Assembly: GCA_913056475.1 (NCBI GenBank)
Contig: CAJXMS010000092.1
Span: 1-8,137, forward strand
Length of the DNA stretch: 8,137 bases
DNA from: an uncultured Bacteroidota bacterium
Lineage (GTDB): Bacteria > Bacteroidota > Bacteroidia > Flavobacteriales > Schleiferiaceae
Direction: 5' to 3'
Shown here: positions 1 to 6,799 of the stretch, in pieces
How positions within the stretch are numbered: position 1 is the first letter of the stretch
How the letters are laid out: every line of letters begins with the position of its first letter
Notes under the pieces: model-generated
The model's input: the letters and a program-made list of their open reading frames with translations, nothing else
The model's database searches: none
What the model was told of the DNA's origin: nothing
Made by a program: the position numbers and the translations under genes

Positions 1-693
1 GCGGGGGCGCCGGTGCTCTGCCACCTTTACAGCACTTTTGCGCAGCGGGCTTTTGATCAAATCGTCCATGATGTCGTCTTGCAAGGCCTACCGGTGGTGT
101 TTGCCCTTGATCGGGCCGGTTTGGTAGGAGCGGATGGCCCTACGCATCACGGACTTTTTGACGTAGGGATGTTGCAGTCCTTGCCCGGTATTCAGATTTG
201 GGCGCCGGCCCACCCGGCGGCGCTGGAAGCCATGCTTCCTCAAGCGCTGGCCCTAGAGAAGCCGGTAGCTATTCGCTACCCCAAGGACCAGGGAGGCCAA
301 TCTGCCGTGCCTTTTGCTGGCTTGCAGCCTCATTTTTGGCAGCAGGGCCAGAGAAGTTGTGTCCTTAGTGTGGGGAGCATGGCTCCCCTGGCCCAGGCGG
401 CGGTAGCGGGTACGGGGGCGGCCCATCTTCATCTTCCCGTACTGAAGCCTTTCCCGGAAGCCGAGCTGGAGCGCCTGTTGAAACCTTTTTCCCGTTGGCT
501 CCTGCTGGAAGAATTACCGGCGCAAGGAGGGATTTACAGTGCCCTTTTAAAAATAAGCCGGCCGCTAAACCCCCGGGAATGCAGGCGCGCGGGCCTTCCC
601 GACCGTTTTCTGGGGCACGGACCCCGGGACTATTTATTGGCGCAAAGTGGTCTTTCCATCGGAGAAGTGCAGGCCTGGCTGGAGAAGGGCTAA
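1..693 (+). CDS. dxs: 1-deoxy-D-xylulose-5-phosphate synthase, C-terminal part (5' truncated by window)
   Basis: Dxs is a thiamine-diphosphate enzyme that condenses pyruvate with glyceraldehyde 3-phosphate to DXP, the entry to the MEP isoprenoid route and a precursor of thiamine and, through PdxJ, of pyridoxal phosphate. The frame is open from base 1, so the visible 230 residues are the end of a protein usually about 620-640 long. The transketolase pyrimidine-binding domain is recognisable from YSTFAQRAFDQ, then LDRAGLVGADGPTHHG, which matches the Dxs signature DRAGIVGADGxTHxG, and ends near AIRYPK. The remaining ~135 residues are the C-terminal transketolase-like domain (LSVGSMAPLAQAA, LKPFPEAE, LLLEELPAQGG, FLGHGPRDYL). 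This part is more diverged than the first: the usual KPLD is KPFP and the usual EEN motif is EEL. The stop codon TAA is at 691-693. It converges on ribE with 74 bp between the two stops. The family call is firm; the upstream part cannot be judged. Confidence 0.93.
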   Translation, partial: AGAPVLCHLYSTFAQRAFDQIVHDVVLQGLPVVFALDRAGLVGADGPTHHGLFDVGMLQSLPGIQIWAPAHPAALEAMLPQALALEKPVAIRYPKDQGGQSAVPFAGLQPHFWQQGQRSCVLSVGSMAPLAQAAVAGTGAAHLHLPVLKPFPEAELERLLKPFSRWLLLEELPAQGGIYSALLKISRPLNPRECRRAGLPDRFLGHGPRDYLLAQSGLSIGEVQAWLEKG

Positions 694-767
694 TCCTTTT
701 TCTCCAGGAATAAAAGCGCACCCGGGACGCCCCAAGATGATCGAAGAGCGCCCTTCAAAGACCAGGC

Positions 768-1379
768 TTAATCTTCTTTAGGGGCGGCTGATTGCTCCAT
801 CTGCAGCAGTTTTGCAACGTACTTTCCTACCACGTCAAATTCCAGGTTCACCAGGTCGCCGGGCTTCAGCTGGTGAAAATTGGTATGCTCATAGGTATAG
901 GGGATAATCGCTACCGAGAACTCGTTTTGTCCCGAGGCTACCACCGTAAGACTAACCCCGTTGATGGTGATAGAACCTTTGGGGACGGTTACATGCGCGG
1001 GATCGGGACGGTAAGCAAACCAGTACTCCCAGCTGCCGTCTTTCTCGTACACGCTGGTAACGTGGGCGGTGGTGTCTACATGGCCCTGCACGATGTGTCC
1101 GTCAAAGCGGCCATTGGCCGGCATGCAGCGTTCCAGGTTCACGCCGTCTCCCACTGCCAGCTGGCCCAGATTGGTGCGCTGTAAAGTTTCTTCTATGGCG
1201 GTTACCCAGAAGCTGTTTTTACCCCCTTGTACCACGGTGAGGCAGGCGCCGTTATGGGCCACGCTCTGATCAATTTGCAATTGCCGGGCAAAACTGCAGC
1301 TAAGTTCCAGGTGCAAATTGCCCCCTTCCTTTTGCAGGCTTTGGACCTGGGCTACTTCTTCAATGATTCCGGTAAACAT
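768..1379 (-). CDS. ribE: Riboflavin synthase, alpha subunit
   Basis: This cytosolic enzyme dismutates two 6,7-dimethyl-8-ribityllumazines to riboflavin plus the pyrimidinedione that is recycled, the last step of riboflavin synthesis. The protein has 203 residues, normal for the family, and shows the expected tandem pair of lumazine-binding barrels. The first (about residues 1-97) has the invariant start MFTGIIE, SVAHNGACLTV at 39-49 and GDGVNLERCM at 77-86. The second (about 98-190) begins with GHIVQGHVD, which holds the conserved His100, and continues with KGSITINGVSLTVV and LKPGDLVNLEFDVVGKYV. The short tail ends QSAAPKED. The ATG start at 1379 gives the canonical N-terminus, so the start is secure. 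It lies 41 bp downstream of the stop of the T9SS cargo gene on the same strand. I see no good TAnnTTTG box in that gap, so cotranscription is possible. No other riboflavin gene is in the window. The gene symbol follows the B. subtilis convention (ribC in E. coli). Confidence 0.96.
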   Translation of the reverse strand: MFTGIIEEVAQVQSLQKEGGNLHLELSCSFARQLQIDQSVAHNGACLTVVQGGKNSFWVTAIEETLQRTNLGQLAVGDGVNLERCMPANGRFDGHIVQGHVDTTAHVTSVYEKDGSWEYWFAYRPDPAHVTVPKGSITINGVSLTVVASGQNEFSVAIIPYTYEHTNFHQLKPGDLVNLEFDVVGKYVAKLLQMEQSAAPKED

Positions 1380-1412
1380 AAAAAGTGTTGCTCTTTAAAT
1401 AATGGACACGAA

Positions 1413-1432
1413 CCGATGCCTCAACGCATCAG
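1413..1432 (-). other. Hairpin enclosing the stop codon of the T9SS cargo gene
   Basis: On the minus strand CTGATGC and GCATCGG can pair over 7 bp (one G-U) around a 6-nt loop, GTTGAG, which contains the TGA stop of the upstream gene. No T-run follows, so it is not a classical intrinsic terminator. It might affect mRNA stability or the coupling to ribE, or it may be chance. The role is inferred only. Confidence 0.3.
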
Positions 1433-4081
1433 ATGCAAAAAGCCTTTAGATTGCTGCAGCTGGCTTTGGTCCAGCGTTTTGGCGCGATAACGCGCCAGGT
1501 AGTAATAAACGCCATCCGGAGCCGGTTCGCCGGTTCTACTAACCGTACCATCCCAGCCCGGGTTTACAAAGGCTTCCAAAGAATTGGCCTCGTACACGCG
1601 CGTGCCCCAGCGGTTGTAAATCTCTATTTGGAAATCGTCTACCTGGTTGTAACTAAGGGGCAGGAAAAAATCATTGATGCCGTCCCCATTGGGGGTAAAT
1701 ACGTTGGGGAACTGGATGGCAAAGCAGTTTTCCACGCAGGCTTTTTCACTGAGGGGGCTCTCGTTGGCCGTGCTGCTGCTGTCTTGATCGGCATCGTCCA
1801 GGGCGGTAATGGCAAAACAGCCAAACTTATCGCCATCGTTAACGAAGCGTATGGTGCTATCGCCCGTGGCTTGGATTTGCAGCAGCGGCGCCTCGTCAAA
1901 ATCCTCTCCGGGGGGCTGGAAGTAGATATTGAATTGGTCAATGTCGTTAGGGCAGCTCGGGTCATCGGGTAGCTCCCAAGAAAAATAGAGGGTGTCTGGA
2001 CAAACGGTGCGCAAGGAAAACCTTGGCGTACAAGGGGCGATGGTGTCGCGGGCCAGGCCACAAGCTATTTGGCTGCGGTTTACCAGCGGCGCGGGGAGGC
2101 TGTCGCTGGCGGTATAGCGGCCGTAAGAAGTGACCCGGTAACAGTAGTTTTCGCCATTGGTAAGCCCGGTATCCCGGTAGCGCGCTTGAAAGGTAGTGGC
2201 GATGCTGTCAAAATTCCCGCTCCCGGTAGGGCTTTCGCGGAATACCACGTAGCGTTCGTTGCGCCAGGGGGTGTTATCATTGATCTGGAGTAATACGGCC
2301 CTGTCCCGGCTGCGGGGTTCCACAAAAACACTGCTGGCGGCGCTGGCGGCGCCGGCTCTTTCTAGATTAGGTCCGTAGTGAAAATCCAGCCGGTAGCGGT
2401 AGCCCTGGGTTTCGGTATCCAGATTTTGGTCTACGCTCGTCGTATCGTAGAGACCCGGGAAGGTACCGATTTGGGTAAAGTTGCTGCCCTGTATGCCAGG
2501 AGCGCGGAAAAGCCGGTACTCATAGGGGGGCGGAAAAAGGCTGCTGTCCAGGATGGGGGGCGGGATCCAGGCCAGGTTGATGCGGCCGGAGGCCGGGTCG
2601 GTAGCGGCCACGTCTACCCGGGTGAAGAGGGGCAAAGAAAGGGGCAGGGCGGCGCAAAATTCGGCGCTGGCAAAACTTTCTGAACCATCCGGAAAGTAGG
2701 CGATCACCATGTAACAATATTGCACCCCTACTTCCAGGCCATTGGTGTCCCGGTAAGAGGTATCGAGCCGGCCGGGAATGCTATCTAAGAGTTCGTAACC
2801 GGTGTAGGCGGGAACGCCCTCCTCGCAGCTATCGGGGATAAACCCATAGGCCGCTTCCCGGCGATACAGCGCATAGCCGCTGGCTTCTGTACATACTTCG
2901 GGCGACCAGCTGAGGTCGATGGCACTGCCATCAGCGCTGGCTTGGGGGTTTTGCGGAGCCGGAGCGAGGACGCGAATTTCGGTGGTGTAGATATCGCTCA
3001 GGGGAATATCGGCCGGATCAGCCGGGGAATCAGTAGCTTTAAAGGAAACCTGGTAGGGCCGTTTTCGCACGTGCTGGCATTCCGTATCCCAGTTGAAAGT
3101 GGTGCTTAGGGGCTCGGGCCCGTTTACCCCTATGCTATCCGCCGGAGCGGGCACGGCGTAGGGGCCTCCGAAGGCCGTTAAGGTGAGCGGATCGCCATCG
3201 GGATCCGTAGCGGTGACTTCGAATGACAAGTTTTGACCCGCCTCAACACAAAAGGGCCCTGCGGGCTGTATTTCGGGCGGATTATTGCCACAATCTTCAA
3301 TGTCCACCTGGAAGTCCCGGGTTACATACCCCACCCGTACCATGCGTCCCTGCCCGTTGCGGCGGTATTCGCTTACCCGAATGGCAAAGTTGTATTGCCC
3401 CACATTGCGGGGCGCATCCCAGATGAAAAGGCCGTTGCTAGGATCTACGCTTACGGAGTCTTCTACGTATTGGGGGTCGTAGATGGTGGGGATGCTTTGC
3501 CCGTTGGCGGTGAGGACTTCTACCAGCTCATAGCCCAGGCTGTCGCCGTCCGGATCAAAGGCACCGGGGCTGTGTTCAAAGCGTTTGTTGAGGCAGCCCC
3601 GCTCCACGGGCGGGTTGGTAAAAACCGGCGAAGAGTTAGAACCCAAGCTGGGGGAGATGAAAAGCTCCGTTTGCACATAAAAAGGAACCAGGTCGCTGTT
3701 GATGATATTGTTGATACCGGCATTGCGATTGGGGTCCTCAAAGTAAAGGGTGTAAGCCCCGGTGGCCTGGTAGGTATGCCGGCCTACGTAAATATTTTTG
3801 CGGATTTGATTGGCGGGGTCTATGATCACGCCATCGCTGGTGTTGGGACAGCGCACATTCTGGCCATTGACCCGGGGCAGTACACTGGTGGTGCTGTCGC
3901 CCCAGTTGACCGTGAGCTCGCAGCGATCGGCGCAGAAGGAACAGGAGCGCGTGAAAGTAGTAATTCGCACTTCGTAGGTGAGTCCGGAAATGTGCCGATA
4001 GGTTATTTCGCCCGCCCGGTTGTGCGTGGCCTGAACCAAGGTGCTCCCCAAAACGGCTAAAAGGAGAAGGACTTTTTTCAT
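1421..4081 (-). CDS. Large secreted multidomain protein with T9SS (gliding-motility-associated, type B) C-terminal sorting domain
   Basis: Predicted surface or secreted protein of 886 residues, exported by Sec and then across the outer membrane by the type IX system. Its ligand or enzymatic role is unknown, and no catalytic motif was seen. The signal peptide is residues 1-18 (MKK, a leucine-rich core, cleavage after VQA), followed by the family-typical THNRAGEITY segment. An N-terminal region with a WGDST motif and ED-PNRNAG (about 19-150) precedes two Ig/cadherin-like segments carrying probable calcium-binding DPDGD at about 176-180 and 293-297. About four fibronectin-III-like segments span roughly 375-780. 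The C-terminal domain (about 790-886) starts FPNVFTPNGDGINDFF and has IYNRWGTRVYE, GWDGT and PDGVYYYL, as in the gliding motility-associated C-terminal family. The mature part has 20 cysteines. A GTG at 4105 would add eight residues, but ATG at 4081 puts a textbook signal peptide at the N-terminus and is preferred. No Shine-Dalgarno is evident, as is usual in Bacteroidota. Divergent from pepA; ribE follows 41 bp downstream. Confidence 0.92.
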   Translation of the reverse strand: MKKVLLLLAVLGSTLVQATHNRAGEITYRHISGLTYEVRITTFTRSCSFCADRCELTVNWGDSTTSVLPRVNGQNVRCPNTSDGVIIDPANQIRKNIYVGRHTYQATGAYTLYFEDPNRNAGINNIINSDLVPFYVQTELFISPSLGSNSSPVFTNPPVERGCLNKRFEHSPGAFDPDGDSLGYELVEVLTANGQSIPTIYDPQYVEDSVSVDPSNGLFIWDAPRNVGQYNFAIRVSEYRRNGQGRMVRVGYVTRDFQVDIEDCGNNPPEIQPAGPFCVEAGQNLSFEVTATDPDGDPLTLTAFGGPYAVPAPADSIGVNGPEPLSTTFNWDTECQHVRKRPYQVSFKATDSPADPADIPLSDIYTTEIRVLAPAPQNPQASADGSAIDLSWSPEVCTEASGYALYRREAAYGFIPDSCEEGVPAYTGYELLDSIPGRLDTSYRDTNGLEVGVQYCYMVIAYFPDGSESFASAEFCAALPLSLPLFTRVDVAATDPASGRINLAWIPPPILDSSLFPPPYEYRLFRAPGIQGSNFTQIGTFPGLYDTTSVDQNLDTETQGYRYRLDFHYGPNLERAGAASAASSVFVEPRSRDRAVLLQINDNTPWRNERYVVFRESPTGSGNFDSIATTFQARYRDTGLTNGENYCYRVTSYGRYTASDSLPAPLVNRSQIACGLARDTIAPCTPRFSLRTVCPDTLYFSWELPDDPSCPNDIDQFNIYFQPPGEDFDEAPLLQIQATGDSTIRFVNDGDKFGCFAITALDDADQDSSSTANESPLSEKACVENCFAIQFPNVFTPNGDGINDFFLPLSYNQVDDFQIEIYNRWGTRVYEANSLEAFVNPGWDGTVSRTGEPAPDGVYYYLARYRAKTLDQSQLQQSKGFLHLMR

Positions 4082-4097
4082 AAAAGCAGGGAAATAG

Positions 4098-4122
4098 AGG
4101 CGCACTAAGGGGAACAGCGCCT
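4098..4122 (-). repeat. Inverted repeat in the presumed leader of the T9SS cargo gene
   Basis: AGGCGC at 4098-4103 is exactly complementary to GCGCCT at 4117-4122, with a 13-nt loop. The structure lies 17 bp upstream of the preferred ATG of the minus-strand cargo gene and covers the alternative GTG at 4103-4105. If transcribed it would form a GC-rich leader hairpin that could influence translation. An operator is the other possibility. The pairing is seen; the function is inferred. Confidence 0.35.
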
Positions 4123-4192
4123 TATGGCCCTTGTTCGAATGCCTCTTGCGGCTCGACCCCGAAGCAGCGCGGTACTGCCGGGTATTATTAAA

Positions 4193-4200
4193 TACTTTTG
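4193..4200 (+). promoter_or_regulatory. Bacteroidota -7 box for pepA-pdxA
   Basis: TACTTTTG matches the Bacteroidota sigma-factor -7 consensus TAnnTTTG exactly. It ends 23 bp before the pepA ATG, inside an AT-rich patch that contrasts with the GC-rich surroundings. No clear TTG -33 element is found 17-20 bp upstream, so the promoter may be weak or need an activator. Confidence 0.6.
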
Positions 4201-4223
4201 CTCAAATTTAAACAATAACTTAC

Positions 4224-5642
4224 ATGCATATACAAGCCGTCGCTTCAGATGAGGCTTCCCGTTATCGGGCGGTGCTTATGAGTGATTTATCGAAGCTCGA
4301 TCAACTTGCGCTCAGCGATGAAGAACGAAATTATGCCCGCAGCCACCTCAAAAATGGTGCCCCGCTGCTGATCAATCGCTACACTTCTTTCCTCTACCTG
4401 GTTTGGGTGAATGCCCGGCCCACGGAAGCGCAAACGGCAGAAGCGGTACGACTGGCCGGGAATGCCTTGGTGGAGCCCTTACGGCAGGTGCAGGCAGAGA
4501 AAATAACCATAGAAAGCAGCAGCTCCGAGCTGAGAGGGGTACATTTGGCCGAAGGCCTGGCCTTGGGAACCTATAAATTTACCAAGTATTTTAAAGAGGG
4601 AAAGAGCAAGCAGCATCCGCTAGCGGAAGTCCTGCTGGCCGAGGGAAGCGAGGAAGAGGTCCGGCAGCTTAACGCTTCGCTTGCCGGTACGTTCCTGGCC
4701 CGTAACCTGGTTAATGAACCCCTGAGCTACCTGACCGCGGAGCGCCTGGCTCAAGAAGCACAGGAGGCGGGGAAAACCCATGGCCTGGCGGTAGAGGTGC
4801 TGAGCAAAAAGAAAATTGAAAGCCTCAAAATGGGGGGCCTGCTGGCGGTAAACCGCGGCAGCGAAGACCCACCGACTTTTACTATCCTGGAGCATAAGCC
4901 GGACAATCCGGTTAATGAGAAGCCCATCGTCTTGGTGGGTAAAGGTGTAGTGTATGATACCGGCGGCATGAGTCTTAAGCCCACCGCCAATTCTATGGAC
5001 GTGATGAAAAGCGACATGGGCGGCGCTGCTGCCGCCCTCGGGGCCATGGTGGCGGCCGCTAAAGCCGAGCTTCCCCTGCACCTGGTAGCCCTCTTGCCGG
5101 CCACCGATAACCGGCCCGGTAAAAACGCTTACGTACCGGGCGATGTGATTACCATGTACGATGGCACCACCGTAGAAGTGCTCAATACCGATGCCGAAGG
5201 CCGCCTGCTCCTTGCTGATGCCCTCACCTACGCCCAAAAATATGAGCCGGAGCTGGTAATAGACCTGGCCACGCTCACGGGCAATGCCGCCATAGCCGTG
5301 GGCAAATACGGCGTGGTGGGCATGGGCTCGGCCGGCGAGGAAGCCTTTGAGCAAATGGCCCGGGCTGGAGAACGAAGCTACGAGCGGCTGGCGCGCCTCC
5401 CCTTTTGGGAGGAGTACAGCGAGCTGCTGGAGAGTAGCATTGCTGACCTTAAAAACATAGGTGGCCGGGAAGGAGGCGCCATTACGGCCGGTAAGTTCCT
5501 GGAGCATTTTACGGATTACCCCTGGATACACCTGGACATAGCTGGCCCGGCCTTTTTAAATAGTGCCCACCATTATCGCCCGGCAGGCGGCACCGGAGTA
5601 GGGGTGCGCCTGCTCTTTGAATTCTTAAAGCAAAAGCTATGA
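4224..5642 (+). CDS. pepA: Leucyl aminopeptidase family protein (peptidase M17)
   Basis: Cytosolic two-metal aminopeptidase that removes N-terminal residues, often Leu, from peptides; family members normally form hexamers. The protein has 472 residues, typical of Bacteroidota M17 enzymes. The N-terminal ~155 residues are the poorly conserved macro-like domain, and the catalytic domain runs from about 156 to the end. Expected metal and catalytic residues are present: Lys240 in VGKGVVYDTGG, Asp245, Lys252 in SLKP, Asp264 in MKSDMGG, and Asp323, Glu325 and Arg327 in NTDAEGRLLLADAL. ATLTGNAA, HLDIAGPAF and a C-terminal GGTGVGVRLL are also typical. The ATG at 4224 lies just downstream of a TAnnTTTG box, which supports this start; an ATG further in (residue 19) would shorten the variable domain. 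The end overlaps the pdxA start by 4 bp (ATGA), implying one transcript and coupled translation. Substrate preference cannot be told from sequence, and some M17 proteins also bind DNA. Confidence 0.95.
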   Translation: MHIQAVASDEASRYRAVLMSDLSKLDQLALSDEERNYARSHLKNGAPLLINRYTSFLYLVWVNARPTEAQTAEAVRLAGNALVEPLRQVQAEKITIESSSSELRGVHLAEGLALGTYKFTKYFKEGKSKQHPLAEVLLAEGSEEEVRQLNASLAGTFLARNLVNEPLSYLTAERLAQEAQEAGKTHGLAVEVLSKKKIESLKMGGLLAVNRGSEDPPTFTILEHKPDNPVNEKPIVLVGKGVVYDTGGMSLKPTANSMDVMKSDMGGAAAALGAMVAAAKAELPLHLVALLPATDNRPGKNAYVPGDVITMYDGTTVEVLNTDAEGRLLLADALTYAQKYEPELVIDLATLTGNAAIAVGKYGVVGMGSAGEEAFEQMARAGERSYERLARLPFWEEYSELLESSIADLKNIGGREGGAITAGKFLEHFTDYPWIHLDIAGPAFLNSAHHYRPAGGTGVGVRLLFEFLKQKL

Positions 5643-6715
5643 GCGCAGCCCCCGAAGAACCTCCGGTAATAGGAATAACCGCCGGCGATCTCAACGGTAT
5701 CGGGCTGGAGGTGATCATCAAAACCCTTTCCGAACCAGGCATCCTGGAGCTCTGTACCCCTGTGGTGCTGGCCAATGCCAAAGTAGCCAGCTACCACCGA
5801 AACGCCATTGAAAGGCGGGATTTTAATTTCCACATCGTACCGGAAATGGACAAGATCCAGGCGGGTAAACCCAACCTGCTCAATTGCTGGGAGGAAGAAG
5901 TGAACCTAAGCCTGGGAGAAGAGAATCCGGAAGTGGGCGCTTTTGCCGTGCGGATGCTAGACGCCGCCATCCCCCATTTAAAGAGCGGGGCCCTGCAGGG
6001 CCTGGTGACGGCTCCCATCCACAAAAAAAGCATTCAAAGCGCCCATTTTCAGTTTACCGGGCATACGGACTATCTAGAAGAACGCTTTGGCGCCCGCGCC
6101 ACTATGCTCATGATCAGTGAAGAGATGCGCATGGCCCTCACCACCGTGCATGTCCCGCTGGCAGCGGTAACCGCCCTCATCACCCAGGAAAGGGTGTACC
6201 AGAAAATAGCCGATCTCCATGACATTATGCAGCGCGATTTTCACCTCAGCAAGCCGCGCATTGCCGTGCTCGCTTTAAATCCCCACGCCGGCGATCACGG
6301 GGTGATGGGAGATGAAGACCGCCAGCAGGTGGCGCCGGCTATTAAGCAGGCCTTTGCGGAGGGGTACCTCGCTTTTGGCCCTTATCCTGCCGACGGCTTC
6401 TTTGGTTCGGCCAGGCACCGGCAGTTTGACGTGGTGCTGGCGCAGTACCACGATCAAGGCCTCGTTCCCTTTAAAGCCAGCTCCTTCGGAACGGGCGTAA
6501 ACGTAACCGCCGGCCTGCCCATCATCCGGACCAGCCCCGATCATGGAACCGCTTTTGACCTGGCAGGGCAGGGCATAGCCTCCCCCGATAGTTTTCGACA
6601 GGCCCTTTACACCGCCATAGATCTCGTTAAGCGCCGGTCTCAAAGCGATGCTGACCGTTCTAACCCCCTTAAAGTGAAGCAGAAAAATTCCAAAAAAGAC
6701 AAGCCCCACCGCTAA
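5639..6715 (+). CDS. pdxA: 4-hydroxythreonine-4-phosphate dehydrogenase
   Basis: PdxA oxidises 4-phosphohydroxy-L-threonine with NAD(P). The product decarboxylates to 3-amino-2-oxopropyl phosphate, which PdxJ condenses with DXP to pyridoxine 5'-phosphate. The protein has 358 residues against about 330 in E. coli. Hallmarks are GITAGDLNGIGLEV at 12-25, the substrate-binding GHTDY at 141-145, and three metal-ligand histidines: His171 in HVPL, His216 in NPHAGDHG and His271 in QYHDQG. GTGVNVTAGLP and RTSPDHGTAFDLAG near 285-310 are also diagnostic. The final ~28 residues form a basic, Lys-rich, probably disordered tail, which accounts for most of the extra length. The ATG overlaps the pepA stop (ATGA), so translation is probably coupled to pepA. 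No clear intrinsic terminator follows, only a weak GCCTT/AAGGC hairpin at 6721-6744 without a T-run. A rarer paralogue, PdxA2, exists in some bacteria, but the motifs and context fit classical PdxA. Confidence 0.96.
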   Translation: MSAAPEEPPVIGITAGDLNGIGLEVIIKTLSEPGILELCTPVVLANAKVASYHRNAIERRDFNFHIVPEMDKIQAGKPNLLNCWEEEVNLSLGEENPEVGAFAVRMLDAAIPHLKSGALQGLVTAPIHKKSIQSAHFQFTGHTDYLEERFGARATMLMISEEMRMALTTVHVPLAAVTALITQERVYQKIADLHDIMQRDFHLSKPRIAVLALNPHAGDHGVMGDEDRQQVAPAIKQAFAEGYLAFGPYPADGFFGSARHRQFDVVLAQYHDQGLVPFKASSFGTGVNVTAGLPIIRTSPDHGTAFDLAGQGIASPDSFRQALYTAIDLVKRRSQSDADRSNPLKVKQKNSKKDKPHR

Positions 6716-6746
6716 AGCCAGCCTTAAGATACCTCGCTAAAGGCGG

Positions 6747-6776
6747 TTGGTTGTGGATAAATTTATTGTATCTTTG
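6747..6776 (+). promoter_or_regulatory. Bacteroidota-type promoter of the yceD-rpmF operon
   Basis: TTG at 6747-6749, a 19-bp spacer and TATCTTTG at 6769-6776 match the -33 TTG / -7 TAnnTTTG pattern of the Bacteroidota primary sigma factor. The box ends 23 bp before the yceD ATG, giving a short leader. This is one of the two best promoter matches in the window and fits high expression of a ribosomal protein operon. Confidence 0.75.
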
Positions 6777-6799
6777 CGCTCCCCAAAATTGAGCCGGCT

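Noticed and set aside
681..705. GGAGAA/TTCTCC inverted repeat at the end of dxs as a terminator
   Set aside because: The stem is only 6 bp with a 13-nt loop and no T-run follows on either strand. The 74-bp convergent gap therefore has no convincing terminator.
365..721. 118-residue minus-strand open frame opposite the end of dxs
   Set aside because: Proline-rich, low-complexity translation, antisense to the conserved Dxs C-terminus and without any start context.
1433..1972. 179-residue plus-strand open frame opposite the sorting-domain end of the cargo gene
   Set aside because: The minus-strand frame contains the diagnostic FTPNGDGIND motif; the opposite frame has no recognisable features.
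3233..4060. 275-residue plus-strand open frame opposite the 5' half of the T9SS cargo gene
   Set aside because: It is antisense to a gene with a clear signal peptide and sorting domain. Its translation resembles no known family, and such frames arise readily opposite GC-rich codons.
4103..4105. GTG as the start of the T9SS cargo gene
   Set aside because: It would place eight residues ahead of MKKVLLLL and weaken the signal peptide. The ATG at 4081 gives a standard lipid-facing leader with cleavage after VQA.
4620..5531. 303-residue minus-strand open frame opposite pepA
   Set aside because: It lies entirely within the conserved M17 coding sequence, with no promoter or recognisable domain, so it is a shadow frame.
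6721..6744. GCCTT/AAGGC hairpin after pdxA as a terminator
   Set aside because: Short stem with a large loop and no T-run. It may be chance sequence just ahead of the yceD promoter.
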